Origin: Agilicoccus flavus | GTDB taxonomy: Bacteria; Actinomycetota; Actinomycetes; Actinomycetales; Dermatophilaceae | NCBI RefSeq assembly: GCF_014857905.1 | Contig: NZ_JACYXE010000016.1 | Location: forward strand, 1 to 51,178 | DNA: 51,178 nt | Direction of reading: 5' to 3' | Part shown: in pieces, positions 17,633 to 26,168 of the stretch | Layout: each line of letters begins with the position of its first letter | Numbering within the stretch: the first letter of the stretch is position 1 | The notes under the pieces: generated by a model | What the model was told of the DNA's origin: nothing | The model's database searches: none | Seen by the model: only the letters and a program-made list of their open reading frames with translations | Position numbers and translations under genes: made by a program

Positions 17633-19807
17633 ATGAGCGTGCCCGACGCGCACGAGCTGCCCCTCATCGAGCCGGATCTCGTCGCCCTCGACGCCGACCT
17701 CGGTGGCACCAAGGACGAGGTCATCGCCGCCCTCGCCGGCATGGTCGCCGCCGCCGACCGCGCGGAGGTCGACGGGCTCGTCGCCGACGCGATGGCCCGG
17801 GAGGGCAAGTCCGCCACGGGCCTGCCCGGCGGCTTCGCGATCCCGCACTGCCGCTCGGCGGCGGTGCGCACCGGCTCGCTCGGCTTCGCCCGCCTGTCCC
17901 GCCCCGTCGACTTCGGGGCCAAGGACGGCCCCGCCGACCTCGTCTTCCTCATCGCCGCCGCCGAGGGCGGCGGCGCCGACCACATGAAGCTGCTGACGAA
18001 GCTCGCCCGCGCGCTCGTCAAGAAGGACTTCCTCGCCGCCCTGCGCGCCGCGGGCAGCCGCGAGGAGATCGTCCGGCTCGTCTCCGACGTCGTGTCGCCC
18101 AAGCCCACCGAGGGCGCGGCCGGCGCGACGGCACCGGGCGCGACCGCCACGGGTACCGCCACGGGTGCGGCGACCGGTGCCACCGCGGCGACCGGCGCCA
18201 CGGCCGCCCGCCCGGGCGACGACGCGCCGGGCGCCCAGCGCGGCCGCGACGCGGCGGGCGCCGCACCCGCGGCCGGATCGGACGCCTCGGCCGCCAAGCG
18301 CCGCATCGTCGCGATCACCGCGTGCCCGACCGGCATCGCCCACACGTACATGGCCGCCGACTCCCTCGTCGCCGCCGGTGAGGAGGCCGGGGTCGACGTC
18401 CAGGTCGAGACGCAGGGCAGCTCCGCGACGACCCCGTTCGCCGCCGACACCATCGCGAACGCCGACGCCGTCATCTTCGCCACCGACGTGGGCGTCAAGG
18501 GGCGGGAGCGGTTCGCCGGCAAGCCGGTCGTCGAGTCGGGCGTCAAGCGCGCCATCAACGAGCCGGCCGTCATGATCCGCGAGGCGCTGACCGTCGCGGA
18601 CGACCCGAACGGGCGCCGCGTCCAGGGCGGCGACGCCGCGGCCGCCGCGTCGACCGGCGCGGCCGGCGCCGGGGGGCTGAGCTTCGGCGCCAAGGTCAAG
18701 CAGGTGCTCCTCACCGGCGTGAGCTACATGATCCCGTTCGTCGCGGCGGGCGGTCTGCTCATCGCCCTCGCGTTCCTCGTCGGCGGCTACCAGATCGTCG
18801 ACGTCTCGGAGGACACCGTTCTCCAGCACAGCCTGTGGGACCTGCCCGCCGCCTACGGCGGCGCCGCGCCCCTCGCGGTGTACATCGGGTCGGTCCTGCA
18901 CCAGCTCGGCGCGGCCGCCTTCGCGTTCCTCGTGCCCGCCCTCGCCGGCTACATCGCCTTCGGCATCGCCGACCGGCCCGGCATCGCCCCCGGCTTCACC
19001 GCCGGCGCGGTCGCCGTCCTCATCGGGGCGGGCTTCATCGGCGGCCTCCTCGGCGGTCTGCTCGCCGGCGTCGTCGCCTACTGGATCGCGAGCTTCGACG
19101 TGCCGCGCTGGCTGCGCGGGCTCATGCCGGTCGTCATCATCCCGCTCATCGCGTCACTCGTCGCCGGCGGGCTGCTCATGATCTTCGGCCTGCCGCTCAA
19201 GGCGATCAACGAGGGTCTGCAGGGCTGGCTCAGCGGCATGAGCGGCACCTCCGCGGTGCTCCTCGGCGTCGTGCTCGGCCTCATGATGTGCTTCGACCTC
19301 GGCGGTCCCGTCAACAAGGCGGCCTACGCGTTCGCCGCCGCCGGCCTGAACCAGAGCAACCCGGCCACCCTGCAGATCATGGCCGCCGTCATGGCCGCGG
19401 GCATGGTGCCGCCGTTCGCGATGGCGCTGGCCACGGTCGTGCGACGGAAGTGGTTCACGATCGCGGAGCGCGAGAACGGCACCGCGGCCTGGCTGCTCGG
19501 GGCGTCGTTCATCTCCGAGGGCGCCATCCCGTTCGCGGCGGCCGACCCGCTGCGCGTCATCCCGTCGATGATGGCCGGCGGCGCCGTGACCGGCGCGATC
19601 TCCATGGCGATCGGCGTGGACTCCCGCGCGCCCCACGGCGGGTTCTTCGTCTTCTTCGCGATCTCGCCGCTGTGGGGCTTCGTCCTCGCGATCGTCGCCG
19701 GCACCCTCGTGGCCTGCGCCTGCGTCCTCGCCGCGAAGGCGATCGGCCGCAACCGCACCGAGCCTTCCCCGGCCGACGCCGACGCCACCGTCGCGGCCCG
19801 GGCCTGA
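17633..19807 (+). CDS. fruA: PTS fructose transporter, fused EIIABC
   Basis: This 724-residue protein imports and phosphorylates fructose. Domains in order: IIA (residues 1-150, active His72 in GFAIPHCRS); an Ala/Thr/Gly linker (about 163-215) made of short ATGA-type repeats; IIB (about 222-320, active Cys231 in TACPTGIAHTYMAA); and membrane IIC (about 345-705, with about eight to ten hydrophobic segments and MMCFDLGGPVNKAAYAF). The ATG at 17633 follows AGGAG. It sits 102 bp after fruK and is followed by ptsH. Confidence 0.96.
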   Translation: MSVPDAHELPLIEPDLVALDADLGGTKDEVIAALAGMVAAADRAEVDGLVADAMAREGKSATGLPGGFAIPHCRSAAVRTGSLGFARLSRPVDFGAKDGPADLVFLIAAAEGGGADHMKLLTKLARALVKKDFLAALRAAGSREEIVRLVSDVVSPKPTEGAAGATAPGATATGTATGAATGATAATGATAARPGDDAPGAQRGRDAAGAAPAAGSDASAAKRRIVAITACPTGIAHTYMAADSLVAAGEEAGVDVQVETQGSSATTPFAADTIANADAVIFATDVGVKGRERFAGKPVVESGVKRAINEPAVMIREALTVADDPNGRRVQGGDAAAAASTGAAGAGGLSFGAKVKQVLLTGVSYMIPFVAAGGLLIALAFLVGGYQIVDVSEDTVLQHSLWDLPAAYGGAAPLAVYIGSVLHQLGAAAFAFLVPALAGYIAFGIADRPGIAPGFTAGAVAVLIGAGFIGGLLGGLLAGVVAYWIASFDVPRWLRGLMPVVIIPLIASLVAGGLLMIFGLPLKAINEGLQGWLSGMSGTSAVLLGVVLGLMMCFDLGGPVNKAAYAFAAAGLNQSNPATLQIMAAVMAAGMVPPFAMALATVVRRKWFTIAERENGTAAWLLGASFISEGAIPFAAADPLRVIPSMMAGGAVTGAISMAIGVDSRAPHGGFFVFFAISPLWGFVLAIVAGTLVACACVLAAKAIGRNRTEPSPADADATVAARA

Positions 19808-19923
19808 GCCCGGCGGCGTCCGGCAGAGCCCCACGGGCCCGACGACAGGCCCGGGCGGGCTCGCGGCCCGCGCGGCACCCACCCCTGATTGACTGTCCGC
19901 AACCCCCGAGAAAGGCAGGCATC

Positions 19924-20190
19924 ATGCCCAGCAAGACCGTCACCGTCGGCTCCGCCGTCGGCCTGCACGCCCGTCCCGCCGCGATCGTCGCGGAGGCCGC
20001 CGAGAAGTACGACGCCGACATCGACCTCGTCCTCGAGGGCGGGGACGACGAGGCCGTCGACGCCGCCTCGGCGCTCATGATCATGACGCTCGGCGCCGAG
20101 AAGGGCGCCCGCCTCGTCGTCACCTCCGACGACCAGGCCGCCGTCGACGAGATCGCCGCGCTCATCGAGTCCGACCTCGACGCCGTCTGA
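19924..20190 (+). CDS. ptsH: Phosphocarrier protein HPr
   Basis: This 88-residue protein carries phosphate from enzyme I to the EIIA domain. The active His15 is in VGLHARPAAIV, and a Ser in the AASALMIMTLG segment occupies the regulatory Ser46 region. It starts 116 bp after fruA with AGAAAGG upstream of ATG 19924. Having HPr at the end of the fructose operon and EI divergent at its head puts the complete phosphorelay under this locus. Confidence 0.97.
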   Translation: MPSKTVTVGSAVGLHARPAAIVAEAAEKYDADIDLVLEGGDDEAVDAASALMIMTLGAEKGARLVVTSDDQAAVDEIAALIESDLDAV

Positions 20191-20205
20191 TCCACCCGCA
20201 CGCCG

Positions 20206-20242
20206 ACGCCGGCCCACCTCCGTCCGGAGGCGGGCCGGCGTT
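20206..20242 (+). terminator. Terminator after ptsH
   Basis: A 15-bp stem with one mismatch (CGCCGGCCC...GGGCCGGCG, tetraloop GTCC) begins 17 bases past the ptsH stop and ends in TTG. It is a strong candidate for ending the fru operon. Confidence 0.75.
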
Positions 20243-20289
20243 GTCGTCGGCGGGGGACTCGCCGGTCAGACGGAGCGGGCGCCGGATCG

Positions 20290-20414
20290 ACGAACCATTC
20301 GGGCCGGGTCGATGACCCCGCCGCGTGAGGGGCCGATCGAAAGACGTTGCGCCGCAGCGACGTCGAGATCGGGGCACGGTCCGGCCCCTCGTCGACCCGG
20401 CCCGAATGGTTCTT
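20290..20414. repeat. Paired inverted-repeat element, second copy in the window
   Basis: GAACCATTCGGGCCGGGTCGA at 20292-20312 is repeated inverted at 20392-20412 without mismatch, extending with one mismatch to about 27 bp. The 79-base core differs from that of the element at 383-486, although the arms are nearly identical. It lies in the convergent gap between ptsH and the acyltransferase. The arrangement fits a REP/BIME-like or non-autonomous mobile element. Confidence 0.8.
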
Positions 20415-20444
20415 CGACACCGAGCGCCGCGGTCCGCCGGCTCG

Positions 20445-21659
20445 TCAGCGGCCCAGGTTCTTCAGCGACAGGGCCGGCTTCTCGACGGCGTACCAGGAGG
20501 CCGCCGCCGCGAGGAGGGCGAGGGCGAGACCGAGCACGGTGAACAGCGGCCGCCCGAGGGCGGTGGCCCCGGCCGTGGCGAGCAGGGCGAGCACGGGCCA
20601 GTGGTAGACGTACAGGCCGTAGGAGAGGTCGGCGGGCGGCTCGTGCCGCAGCCAGGGCGTCCGCACCACGGCGTAGAGGCACAGGTAGGCGAAGGGCAGC
20701 GCGCCGAACGCGAGGTACTGGGTCGTCGTCGCGAGCGACACGGCGAGGGCCGCCGCGGCGAGGAGCAGCAGGCTGCGGCGCATCGGGATGCGGTCGGCGA
20801 AGACGTGCCCCAGGGCGCCCAGGCCGAACGCGAGGAAGAAGCGCAGGAAGAGGTCGCCCGGCAGGTCGAGGCCGGCCACCTCGCCCACCGCGACCACGAG
20901 ACCGATGAGGGCGACCCCGAGCACGGGCACCCACCGGCGCCGGCGGAGGACGCCGAGCACGCCGAGGACCGCGATCCCGACGTAACACGTGGCCTCGTAG
21001 AAGAGGGTCCACAGCGCGCCGTTGACGACCCCGGGCGTGTACGTGCCCGACGGCAGTCCGCCCACCGACCAGTCGGTGACGAAGAGGAGGGCGTTGGCCG
21101 GGACGTAACTCAGGGTCGAGGGCGACCCGGTGAGGGCCGCGAGGGGGTCCCGGCCCTCGAGCCGTGCGAGGCCGGGCCCGACCGCGAGAGCGGTGACGAG
21201 CAGGCACACCCAGAACCCGGGCATGATCCGCAGGAAGCGGTGCCACGCGTACCGGCCCATCGACAGCCGCATGAGACTGCGCGTGACGAGGAACCCGCTG
21301 AGCACGAAGAACGCGTCGACGGCCATCGCCCCCACCTCGGTGGCCCCGAGGTGCGGCTGGGTGCCGAAGCCGATCGCGCCCGCGTGGGCGACGGCGACGA
21401 TCACGGCGAGCAGGAGGCGCATGAGGCCGAGGCTGTTGGCGCGCGGGTCGAACTCGGCGGCCAGGGTGCCGGCCGGGGGTGCGGGGGCGTCGGCCGCGGT
21501 CGGGCGACGAGGGGATTCGGGGTGGGGCCCGCCCGTCGACGCCCCCCGCGGGGCGCGGTGGGGCGAGCCGGAGCCGGGCGGGCGCCGCCCGGACGCGGCC
21601 ACCTGGACCGTGGCCGCAGTGCGACGCCGCCGTGCTGTCGCCGGTGCTGACGTCGCCAT
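20445..21659 (-). CDS. Acyltransferase family 3 (OafA/YrhL-type) membrane protein
   Basis: This 404-residue protein has a disordered N-terminus of about 75 residues (Arg/Ala/Pro-rich) followed by about ten membrane segments. The acyltransferase-3 hallmarks are a His-bearing first helix (AVAHAGAIGFG), VDAFFVLSGFLVTRSL, the Arg-rich YAWHRFLRIMPGFWVC, and the ALWTLFYEATCYVG segment. Such enzymes O-acylate cell-surface sugars or lipids. No polysaccharide genes lie nearby, so the acceptor is unknown. The ATG at 21659 is preceded by GGGGGA. Convergent with the fru operon. Confidence 0.85.
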   Translation of the reverse strand: MATSAPATARRRRTAATVQVAASGRRPPGSGSPHRAPRGASTGGPHPESPRRPTAADAPAPPAGTLAAEFDPRANSLGLMRLLLAVIVAVAHAGAIGFGTQPHLGATEVGAMAVDAFFVLSGFLVTRSLMRLSMGRYAWHRFLRIMPGFWVCLLVTALAVGPGLARLEGRDPLAALTGSPSTLSYVPANALLFVTDWSVGGLPSGTYTPGVVNGALWTLFYEATCYVGIAVLGVLGVLRRRRWVPVLGVALIGLVVAVGEVAGLDLPGDLFLRFFLAFGLGALGHVFADRIPMRRSLLLLAAAALAVSLATTTQYLAFGALPFAYLCLYAVVRTPWLRHEPPADLSYGLYVYHWPVLALLATAGATALGRPLFTVLGLALALLAAAASWYAVEKPALSLKNLGR

Positions 21660-21837
21660 GGTGGTCCCCCTGTGCCGGTGCGTGACGGCCGGCCCCCGCC
21701 GGACGTCGACCTCCGTCGACCCGTGTCGACGGGACGACGGGCGAGGAGCGACGCCGGCAGGTCGGCGTCGTCGAGTCCTCGTCCCGTGGCGGCGACCATG
21801 ACGCGACGTGAGGTTCGGTTCATAACCTAACGAAACG

Positions 21838-22749
21838 TCAGGGTTGGGGCAAGGCGGTGGGTGCTCCGGCGACGAGGAGAGCGAGGATCTCGGCGAGGAC
21901 GTCGTCGGGACGCTCCTCGGGGAGGTAGTGGCCGCAGTCGAGGGCCCGGCCGCTGACCTGGTGCGCCCACCCGCGCCAGGCGTCGAGCGGCTCGAACCGC
22001 CCGACGACGCCGTGGGCGCCCCACAGCACCCGCAGCGGCACCGGGGTGCGCGCTCCGGCGGCGCGGTCCGCCTCGTCGTGCTCGAGGTCGATCCCCGCCG
22101 ACGCCCGGTAGTCCTCGCAGATGCCGTGGGCCGTGCCCGGGGCGGCGAGGGCCTGCACGTAGGCGTCGACGACCTCGGGCGGGAACGGGGCGAGCCCCGC
22201 GTGACGCCCGCCGAGGACGCCCTCGACGTAGGCGCGGGGGTCGGCCGCCAGGAGTCGCTCCGGCAGGGGTTCGGGGCGGATGAGGAGGAACCAGTGGAAG
22301 TACGCGGTCGCGAAGGCGCGGTCCGTGGCGGCGTACATGAGGCTCGTCGGGGCGACGTCGAGCAGCAGGGCGGAGGTGAGGGCGTCCGGGTGGTCCAGCG
22401 CCAGGCGCGCCGCGACCCGGGCTCCGCGGTCGTGGGCGGCGACGAGGAAGCGGTCGTGGGCGAACGTCTGCATGAGGGCGACCATGTCCGCCGCCATCGT
22501 GCGTTTGGCGTAGGCGGCGTGGTCGCCGCCGCCGGCCGGCTTGCCCGAGGCGCCGTAGCCGCGCAGGTCGGCCGCGACGACGTCGGCGTGCTCCGCCAGC
22601 TCGTCGGCGAGGCGGTGCCAGATGAGATGCGTCTGCGGGTGGCCGTGCAGGAGCAGGACGGGCGGGAGCCCGGCGGGGCCCACGCTGCGGCGGCCGGCGA
22701 TGCGCACCTCGCCGACGTCGACGTCGAACGGTTCGTAGCGTTCGAACAC
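21838..22749 (-). CDS. Alpha/beta hydrolase resembling fluoroacetate dehalogenase
   Basis: This 303-residue protein follows the fluoroacetate dehalogenase (FAcD) pattern closely. Oxyanion motif LLLHGHPQTHLIW; nucleophile Asp107 in AAHDRGARVA, with Arg108 and Arg111 positioned to bind carboxylate; acid Asp131 in LLLDVAPTS; the halide-pocket His152-Trp153 pair in YFHWFLLIRP; Tyr214 in CEDYRA; and general base His274 in DCGHYLPEE. These correspond in order and spacing to the residues of the Rhodopseudomonas enzyme. The GTG at 22749 is chosen for its upstream AGGAGGAG. Related epoxide hydrolases share the fold, but the His-Trp-Tyr set favours a haloacetate dehalogenase. Confidence 0.8.
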   Translation of the reverse strand: MFERYEPFDVDVGEVRIAGRRSVGPAGLPPVLLLHGHPQTHLIWHRLADELAEHADVVAADLRGYGASGKPAGGGDHAAYAKRTMAADMVALMQTFAHDRFLVAAHDRGARVAARLALDHPDALTSALLLDVAPTSLMYAATDRAFATAYFHWFLLIRPEPLPERLLAADPRAYVEGVLGGRHAGLAPFPPEVVDAYVQALAAPGTAHGICEDYRASAGIDLEHDEADRAAGARTPVPLRVLWGAHGVVGRFEPLDAWRGWAHQVSGRALDCGHYLPEERPDDVLAEILALLVAGAPTALPQP

Positions 22750-22863
22750 GCGCTCCTCCTCTCGCGGGACACCGACAGTCTGCCCTCCGGGCCGGGTGGG
22801 CGGACGTCTCCGCGGCCGCCGCATCCGGGAGCGCGACCGCGGGCGCAGTGTCCCGGCACGCGC

Positions 22864-22897
22864 CGACGGGGGCCCCGCGTGTGCGGGACCCCCGTCG
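22864..22897 (-). terminator. Terminator of the secreted-protein gene
   Basis: A 15-bp stem with one mismatch (22864-22878 with 22883-22897) and a GTGT loop lies directly after the stop of the gene ending at 22912. Confidence 0.75.
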
Positions 22898-22911
22898 TCA
22901 TGCGGGACGCC

Positions 22912-23550
22912 TCAGGTCGACGAACCGGAGGTCGTCGGGGCCGGAGCCGGGCTGGTCTGCCCGCCCTGCTCGTTGCTCTCCTGCCCGGGCCGGGCCGGGC
23001 GGTCGCCCGCCTTGGCGTCGAGCATCCGGGTGATGCGCTCGTCGAGGCCGTCGGTGAACTCGGACGTCATCGCCGACTTCAGCGCCGCGGTCAGGGTGGC
23101 GCGGGACACCTTCTTCTCGTCCGCGATCTGCCCGAGCGACTTCGTCTGTAGCTCGGTCCGGAGCTGCTCGGCGGTGAGGCCGAGGGCCTTGGCCGCGGCG
23201 GCCTGCACGGCCTCCCCGCCGCGCATCCCCATCCCGCCACCCGGGCCGTGGCCGTGGCGCCCGCCGGGACCGCCGTGGCCACCGGGACCCTCGCCGTCGG
23301 CCGGCTTCAGCGCCGCGGCGACCTTGTCGGACTGGGCCTGGGTGAGGGTGCCGCTGCTGACGAGGCCCTTGAGGGCCGCCGCGAAGCGCTGGGCGGGTCC
23401 CTGGTCGGCCGCGGCGTCGGCCGATCCGGACGTCGACGACGTCGGGTTGGGGGTCGGCGTCGTCTCCGCGAGGGCCGGGACGGAGAACGCGATGCCGCCC
23501 GCGAGGCCCGCCCCCGCGAGGACGGTGGCGATGGTGTTCCTGGTCTTCAT
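22912..23550 (-). CDS. Secreted protein of unknown function
   Basis: This 212-residue protein starts MKTRNTIATVLAGAGLAGG, and a clear signal peptide ends near the Ala-Leu-Ala-Glu at residue 28. The mature part has a helical segment (QRFAAALKGLVSSGTLTQAQSDKVAAAL), a Gly/His-rich stretch (about residues 87-110), then AKALGLTAEQLRTELQTKSLGQIADEKKVSRATL. That second half resembles repeats seen in secreted proteins with LGLT-type helical motifs. The His/Met-rich middle could bind metal, but nothing proves it. It lies 92 bp downstream of the HtrA gene, so a link to envelope stress is possible. Confidence 0.65.
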   Translation of the reverse strand: MKTRNTIATVLAGAGLAGGIAFSVPALAETTPTPNPTSSTSGSADAAADQGPAQRFAAALKGLVSSGTLTQAQSDKVAAALKPADGEGPGGHGGPGGRHGHGPGGGMGMRGGEAVQAAAAKALGLTAEQLRTELQTKSLGQIADEKKVSRATLTAALKSAMTSEFTDGLDERITRMLDAKAGDRPARPGQESNEQGGQTSPAPAPTTSGSST

Positions 23551-23642
23551 GCTCGCTCCTGAGGTGGTGTGGATGTCCTACGCCTTCACCATCGGCGGCG
23601 GTCCTGTGACCGGCGCTGACGCAGCTGTGGGGACGATGTGAA

Positions 23643-24971
23643 TCAGCGGCTGCCGGAGCCGAGGGTCACGGCGACCTCGCTCGTCGCGCCCGCGGAGTCC
23701 ATGAGGGTGAGGGTCACCTTCTGGCCCACGGCCAGGCCGCGGATGCGGCCGACGAGGCCGTCGGCGGAGTCGACGGGCCGGCCGTCCACGGCGGTGACGA
23801 CCTGGCCGACCTTCAGCCCGGCCGACGCGGCAGGGCTGCCCGCGGTGACCGAGCGGATGCCGGCGCCGCTCACGGTGGCGCCGTCCGAGGCGACCTCCGC
23901 GTCGGCCACGCCGATGCCCACGGTCGCGTGCTTCGCCGATCCGGAGGAGATGAGCTGGCCCACGATGGTGCTCACCTCGCCGACGGGGATGGCGAAACCG
24001 ATGCCGATGTTGCCCGACTCCTGCTGCGACCCGTACGGCGACTGTCCCGCCGAGAGCTGCGCGATCGAGGAGTTGATCCCCACGAGCCGGCCCGAGGCGT
24101 CGACGAGCGCGCCGCCGCTGTTGCCCGGGTTGATCGCGGCCGACGTCTGGATGGCGGCCGTGACGACCTCCCCGGAGCCGTTCGTGTCGGGGGCGAACGC
24201 GGAGTTCTCGTTCGCCGAGGCGACCTGCGTCGTCACGGGCCGGTCGAGCGCCGACACGATGCCCGTCGTCGCCGTCCCCGCGAGGCCGAGCGGGTTGCCG
24301 AGGGCCATGACGGGGTCGCCGACCGCGACCGAGCCGGCCGAGGCCCGGGTGACGGGCGTGAGGTCCTGCGGCGGATCGGTGAGGCGGATGACGGCGAGGT
24401 CGGTCGTCGGGTCGGTGCCCACGACCGTGGCCGCGTAGCTCTTCTGCGCGCCGATCCGCACCTCGATCTTCGCGCCCTGCCCCGCGCCCGCGACGACGTG
24501 GTTGTTCGTGACGATGTTGCCCTGCGCGTCCCAGACCACGCCCGACCCCTCGCCGCTGCCCTGCGCGGTGGTCACGCCGATGGCGACGACGCCGGGGGAG
24601 GTCGCGGCGGCCACCTTGCTCCAGTCGACGCCGCTGCCGGACGGCGACGCCCCGGCGGAGGTGAGCGCGGCGGCCGTGCCCGCGCTCGCGGTCGTGCCCG
24701 CACCGGTGGCCGGGTCGTCGGAGGTCACGGCCAGGGTCGTCCCCGTCGAGACGAGAGCGGCGATCGCGGCGGCCGCGACGAGCTCCGCCCAACGCCGGCC
24801 CCGCGGCCGGGCGGACCGGCCCGACGGCCCGGCGGGGGCAGCGGGATCGCGACCGTCGCTCGCCGAGGGGCCGAACGCGGTGCGGCCCCCGGTGACGGGG
24901 TCGGTGCCTTCGGGGTGGGTCGTGGTGGTGTCGGTGGCGCGGTGGGTGTCGCCGCGGAAGAGCGTGGCCAT
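23643..24971 (-). CDS. HtrA/DegP-type S1C serine protease with PDZ domain
   Basis: This 442-residue protein has a cytoplasmic N-terminus, one membrane anchor (about residues 53-80, AELVAAAAIAALVSTGTTLA), a trypsin-like domain and one PDZ domain (about 345-435). The triad is visible: His in TNNHVVAG, Asp in TTDLAVIRL and Ser in INPGNSGGAL. Anchored HtrA proteases degrade or refold misfolded proteins outside the membrane. A short Ser/Ala-rich linker follows the anchor. It is the first gene upstream of the small secreted protein at 22912. Confidence 0.92.
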   Translation of the reverse strand: MATLFRGDTHRATDTTTTHPEGTDPVTGGRTAFGPSASDGRDPAAPAGPSGRSARPRGRRWAELVAAAAIAALVSTGTTLAVTSDDPATGAGTTASAGTAAALTSAGASPSGSGVDWSKVAAATSPGVVAIGVTTAQGSGEGSGVVWDAQGNIVTNNHVVAGAGQGAKIEVRIGAQKSYAATVVGTDPTTDLAVIRLTDPPQDLTPVTRASAGSVAVGDPVMALGNPLGLAGTATTGIVSALDRPVTTQVASANENSAFAPDTNGSGEVVTAAIQTSAAINPGNSGGALVDASGRLVGINSSIAQLSAGQSPYGSQQESGNIGIGFAIPVGEVSTIVGQLISSGSAKHATVGIGVADAEVASDGATVSGAGIRSVTAGSPAASAGLKVGQVVTAVDGRPVDSADGLVGRIRGLAVGQKVTLTLMDSAGATSEVAVTLGSGSR

Positions 24972-25205
24972 GGCTGTCGTCTCCTGCCGGATCGGGGTGG
25001 CGCGCAGGCGTGGCCGATCGGGTGGATCGGGCGGTGGGCGCCGATGGCTCCACCGTGACGACGGGAGCTGAGCCGGCCCTGTCCGGACGGCATGAGAGCC
25101 GTATGCGTTTCCTGTGAGGACGCTATGAGTGCCGGGGCGGTCCGCGGAGGTGCGGGAGATCGGAGGGCGGGGCGCGCGGGGCTCCCCGCGAGAGCCGGGG
25201 GTGCG

Positions 25206-26168
25206 TCAGTCGCGCGTCCACCGCACGCGCGGGTCGCGGCGGTACGCCTCGAGCAGGTGATCGGGCAACGCCCGCTCCGCCGTGTCGTCCCAGGCCAGGG
25301 CGATGCCCGCGAGGTCGAGCACCACGTCCAGCAGCTTGGCCGTGAACCCCCACACGAAGAGGTCTGGATTCTCTGTCGCGCTCACTGCGGCTCGCGAGCT
25401 CGCCTCCGTTCGCCGCTCTGGATTCTCTGTCGCGCTCACTGCGGCTCGCGAGCTCGCCTCCGTTCGCCGCTCTGGATTGTCTGTCGCGCTCACTGCGGCT
25501 CGCGAGCTCGCCTCCGTTCGCCGCTCTGGATTGTCTGTCGCGCTCACTGCGGCTCGCGAGCTCGCCTCCGTTCGCCGCTCTGGATTGTCTGTCGCGCTCA
25601 CTGCGGCTCGCGAGCTCGCCTCCGTTCGCCGCTCTGAGACAGCGAAGCCGGGGCCCCGGTACCCCCGCGGCCCCACGACGGTGAAGCGGTGGGCGGGGTC
25701 GAGGAGCTCGTCGAGCGGGGCGCGCACGACGCGGGCGACCTCGCGGGGGTCGACGACGCCGATCGGGTGCGGCTCGCGCCACCACGCGAGGACGGGGGTG
25801 ACCGCGGTGCCGCTCGGGCCGAGGAAGACCGACGGCAGGACGTCGACGACGTCGACGGTGTCGGGTCGGAGGCCGACCTCCTCGGCCGCCTCCCGCAGGG
25901 CCGCGTCGACGGGCCCGTCGTCCTCCGGGTCGACGTGGCCGCCCGGGAAGGCGACCTGGGCCGCGTGGGTGCGCAGGTTCGGGGCGCGCTCGGTGAGCAC
26001 GACGTCCAGGCCCGTGCGCCCCGGCCGGTCGGCGTCCCCGAACAGGATGAGCACGGCCGACCGACGGGGCGGCCGGGGCGGCGGCTCGAAGTCGGTGAAC
26101 CAGTCCGGCCGGTGGGTCTCGACGGCGGCGCGCAGCCCGCCGAGCCAGGCGGGGCGGGGGTCGGTCAC
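25206..26168 (-). CDS. NUDIX hydrolase (CoA pyrophosphatase-like) carrying a five-copy 54-bp repeat insertion
   Basis: This 320-residue protein resembles the CoA-diphosphatase group. It has an upstream HAAQVAFPGGHVDPED region overlapping the Nudix box (GGHVDPEDDGPVDAALREAAEEVGL), and the C-terminal helix DLFVWGFTAKLLDVVLDLAG. About 90 residues near 180-269 are not native: five tandem 18-residue units of the form RRTEASSRAAVSATDNPE. Joining the sequence across them gives FAVSDLFVWGF, the expected continuation. Whether the enlarged enzyme works is unclear; the insert sits in a loop before the last helix, away from the catalytic box. The GTG start overlaps the stop of the nucleoside phosphorylase gene (GTGA). 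Confidence 0.88.
   Translation of the reverse strand: MTDPRPAWLGGLRAAVETHRPDWFTDFEPPPRPPRRSAVLILFGDADRPGRTGLDVVLTERAPNLRTHAAQVAFPGGHVDPEDDGPVDAALREAAEEVGLRPDTVDVVDVLPSVFLGPSGTAVTPVLAWWREPHPIGVVDPREVARVVRAPLDELLDPAHRFTVVGPRGYRGPGFAVSERRTEASSRAAVSATDNPERRTEASSRAAVSATDNPERRTEASSRAAVSATDNPERRTEASSRAAVSATENPERRTEASSRAAVSATENPDLFVWGFTAKLLDVVLDLAGIALAWDDTAERALPDHLLEAYRRDPRVRWTRD
25363..25632. repeat. Array of five tandem 54-bp repeats inside the NUDIX gene
   Basis: The units start at 25363, 25417, 25471, 25525 and 25579. Each reads TCTGGATT, then T/CTCTGTCG-type sequence, then GCTCACTGCGGCTCGCGAGC and ends TTCGCCGC. Copies differ only at one base (CTCT or GTCT after GGATT). The unit contains a 10-bp palindrome GCTCGCGAGC and GCGGC/GCCGC arms. 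It is stop-free in at least two minus and two plus frames. Two further, more diverged copies are at 50864-50960. Confidence 0.97.

Noticed and set aside
25363-25632. CRISPR array
   Set aside because: The 54-bp units are directly adjacent with no unique spacers, lie inside a coding gene and have no cas genes nearby.
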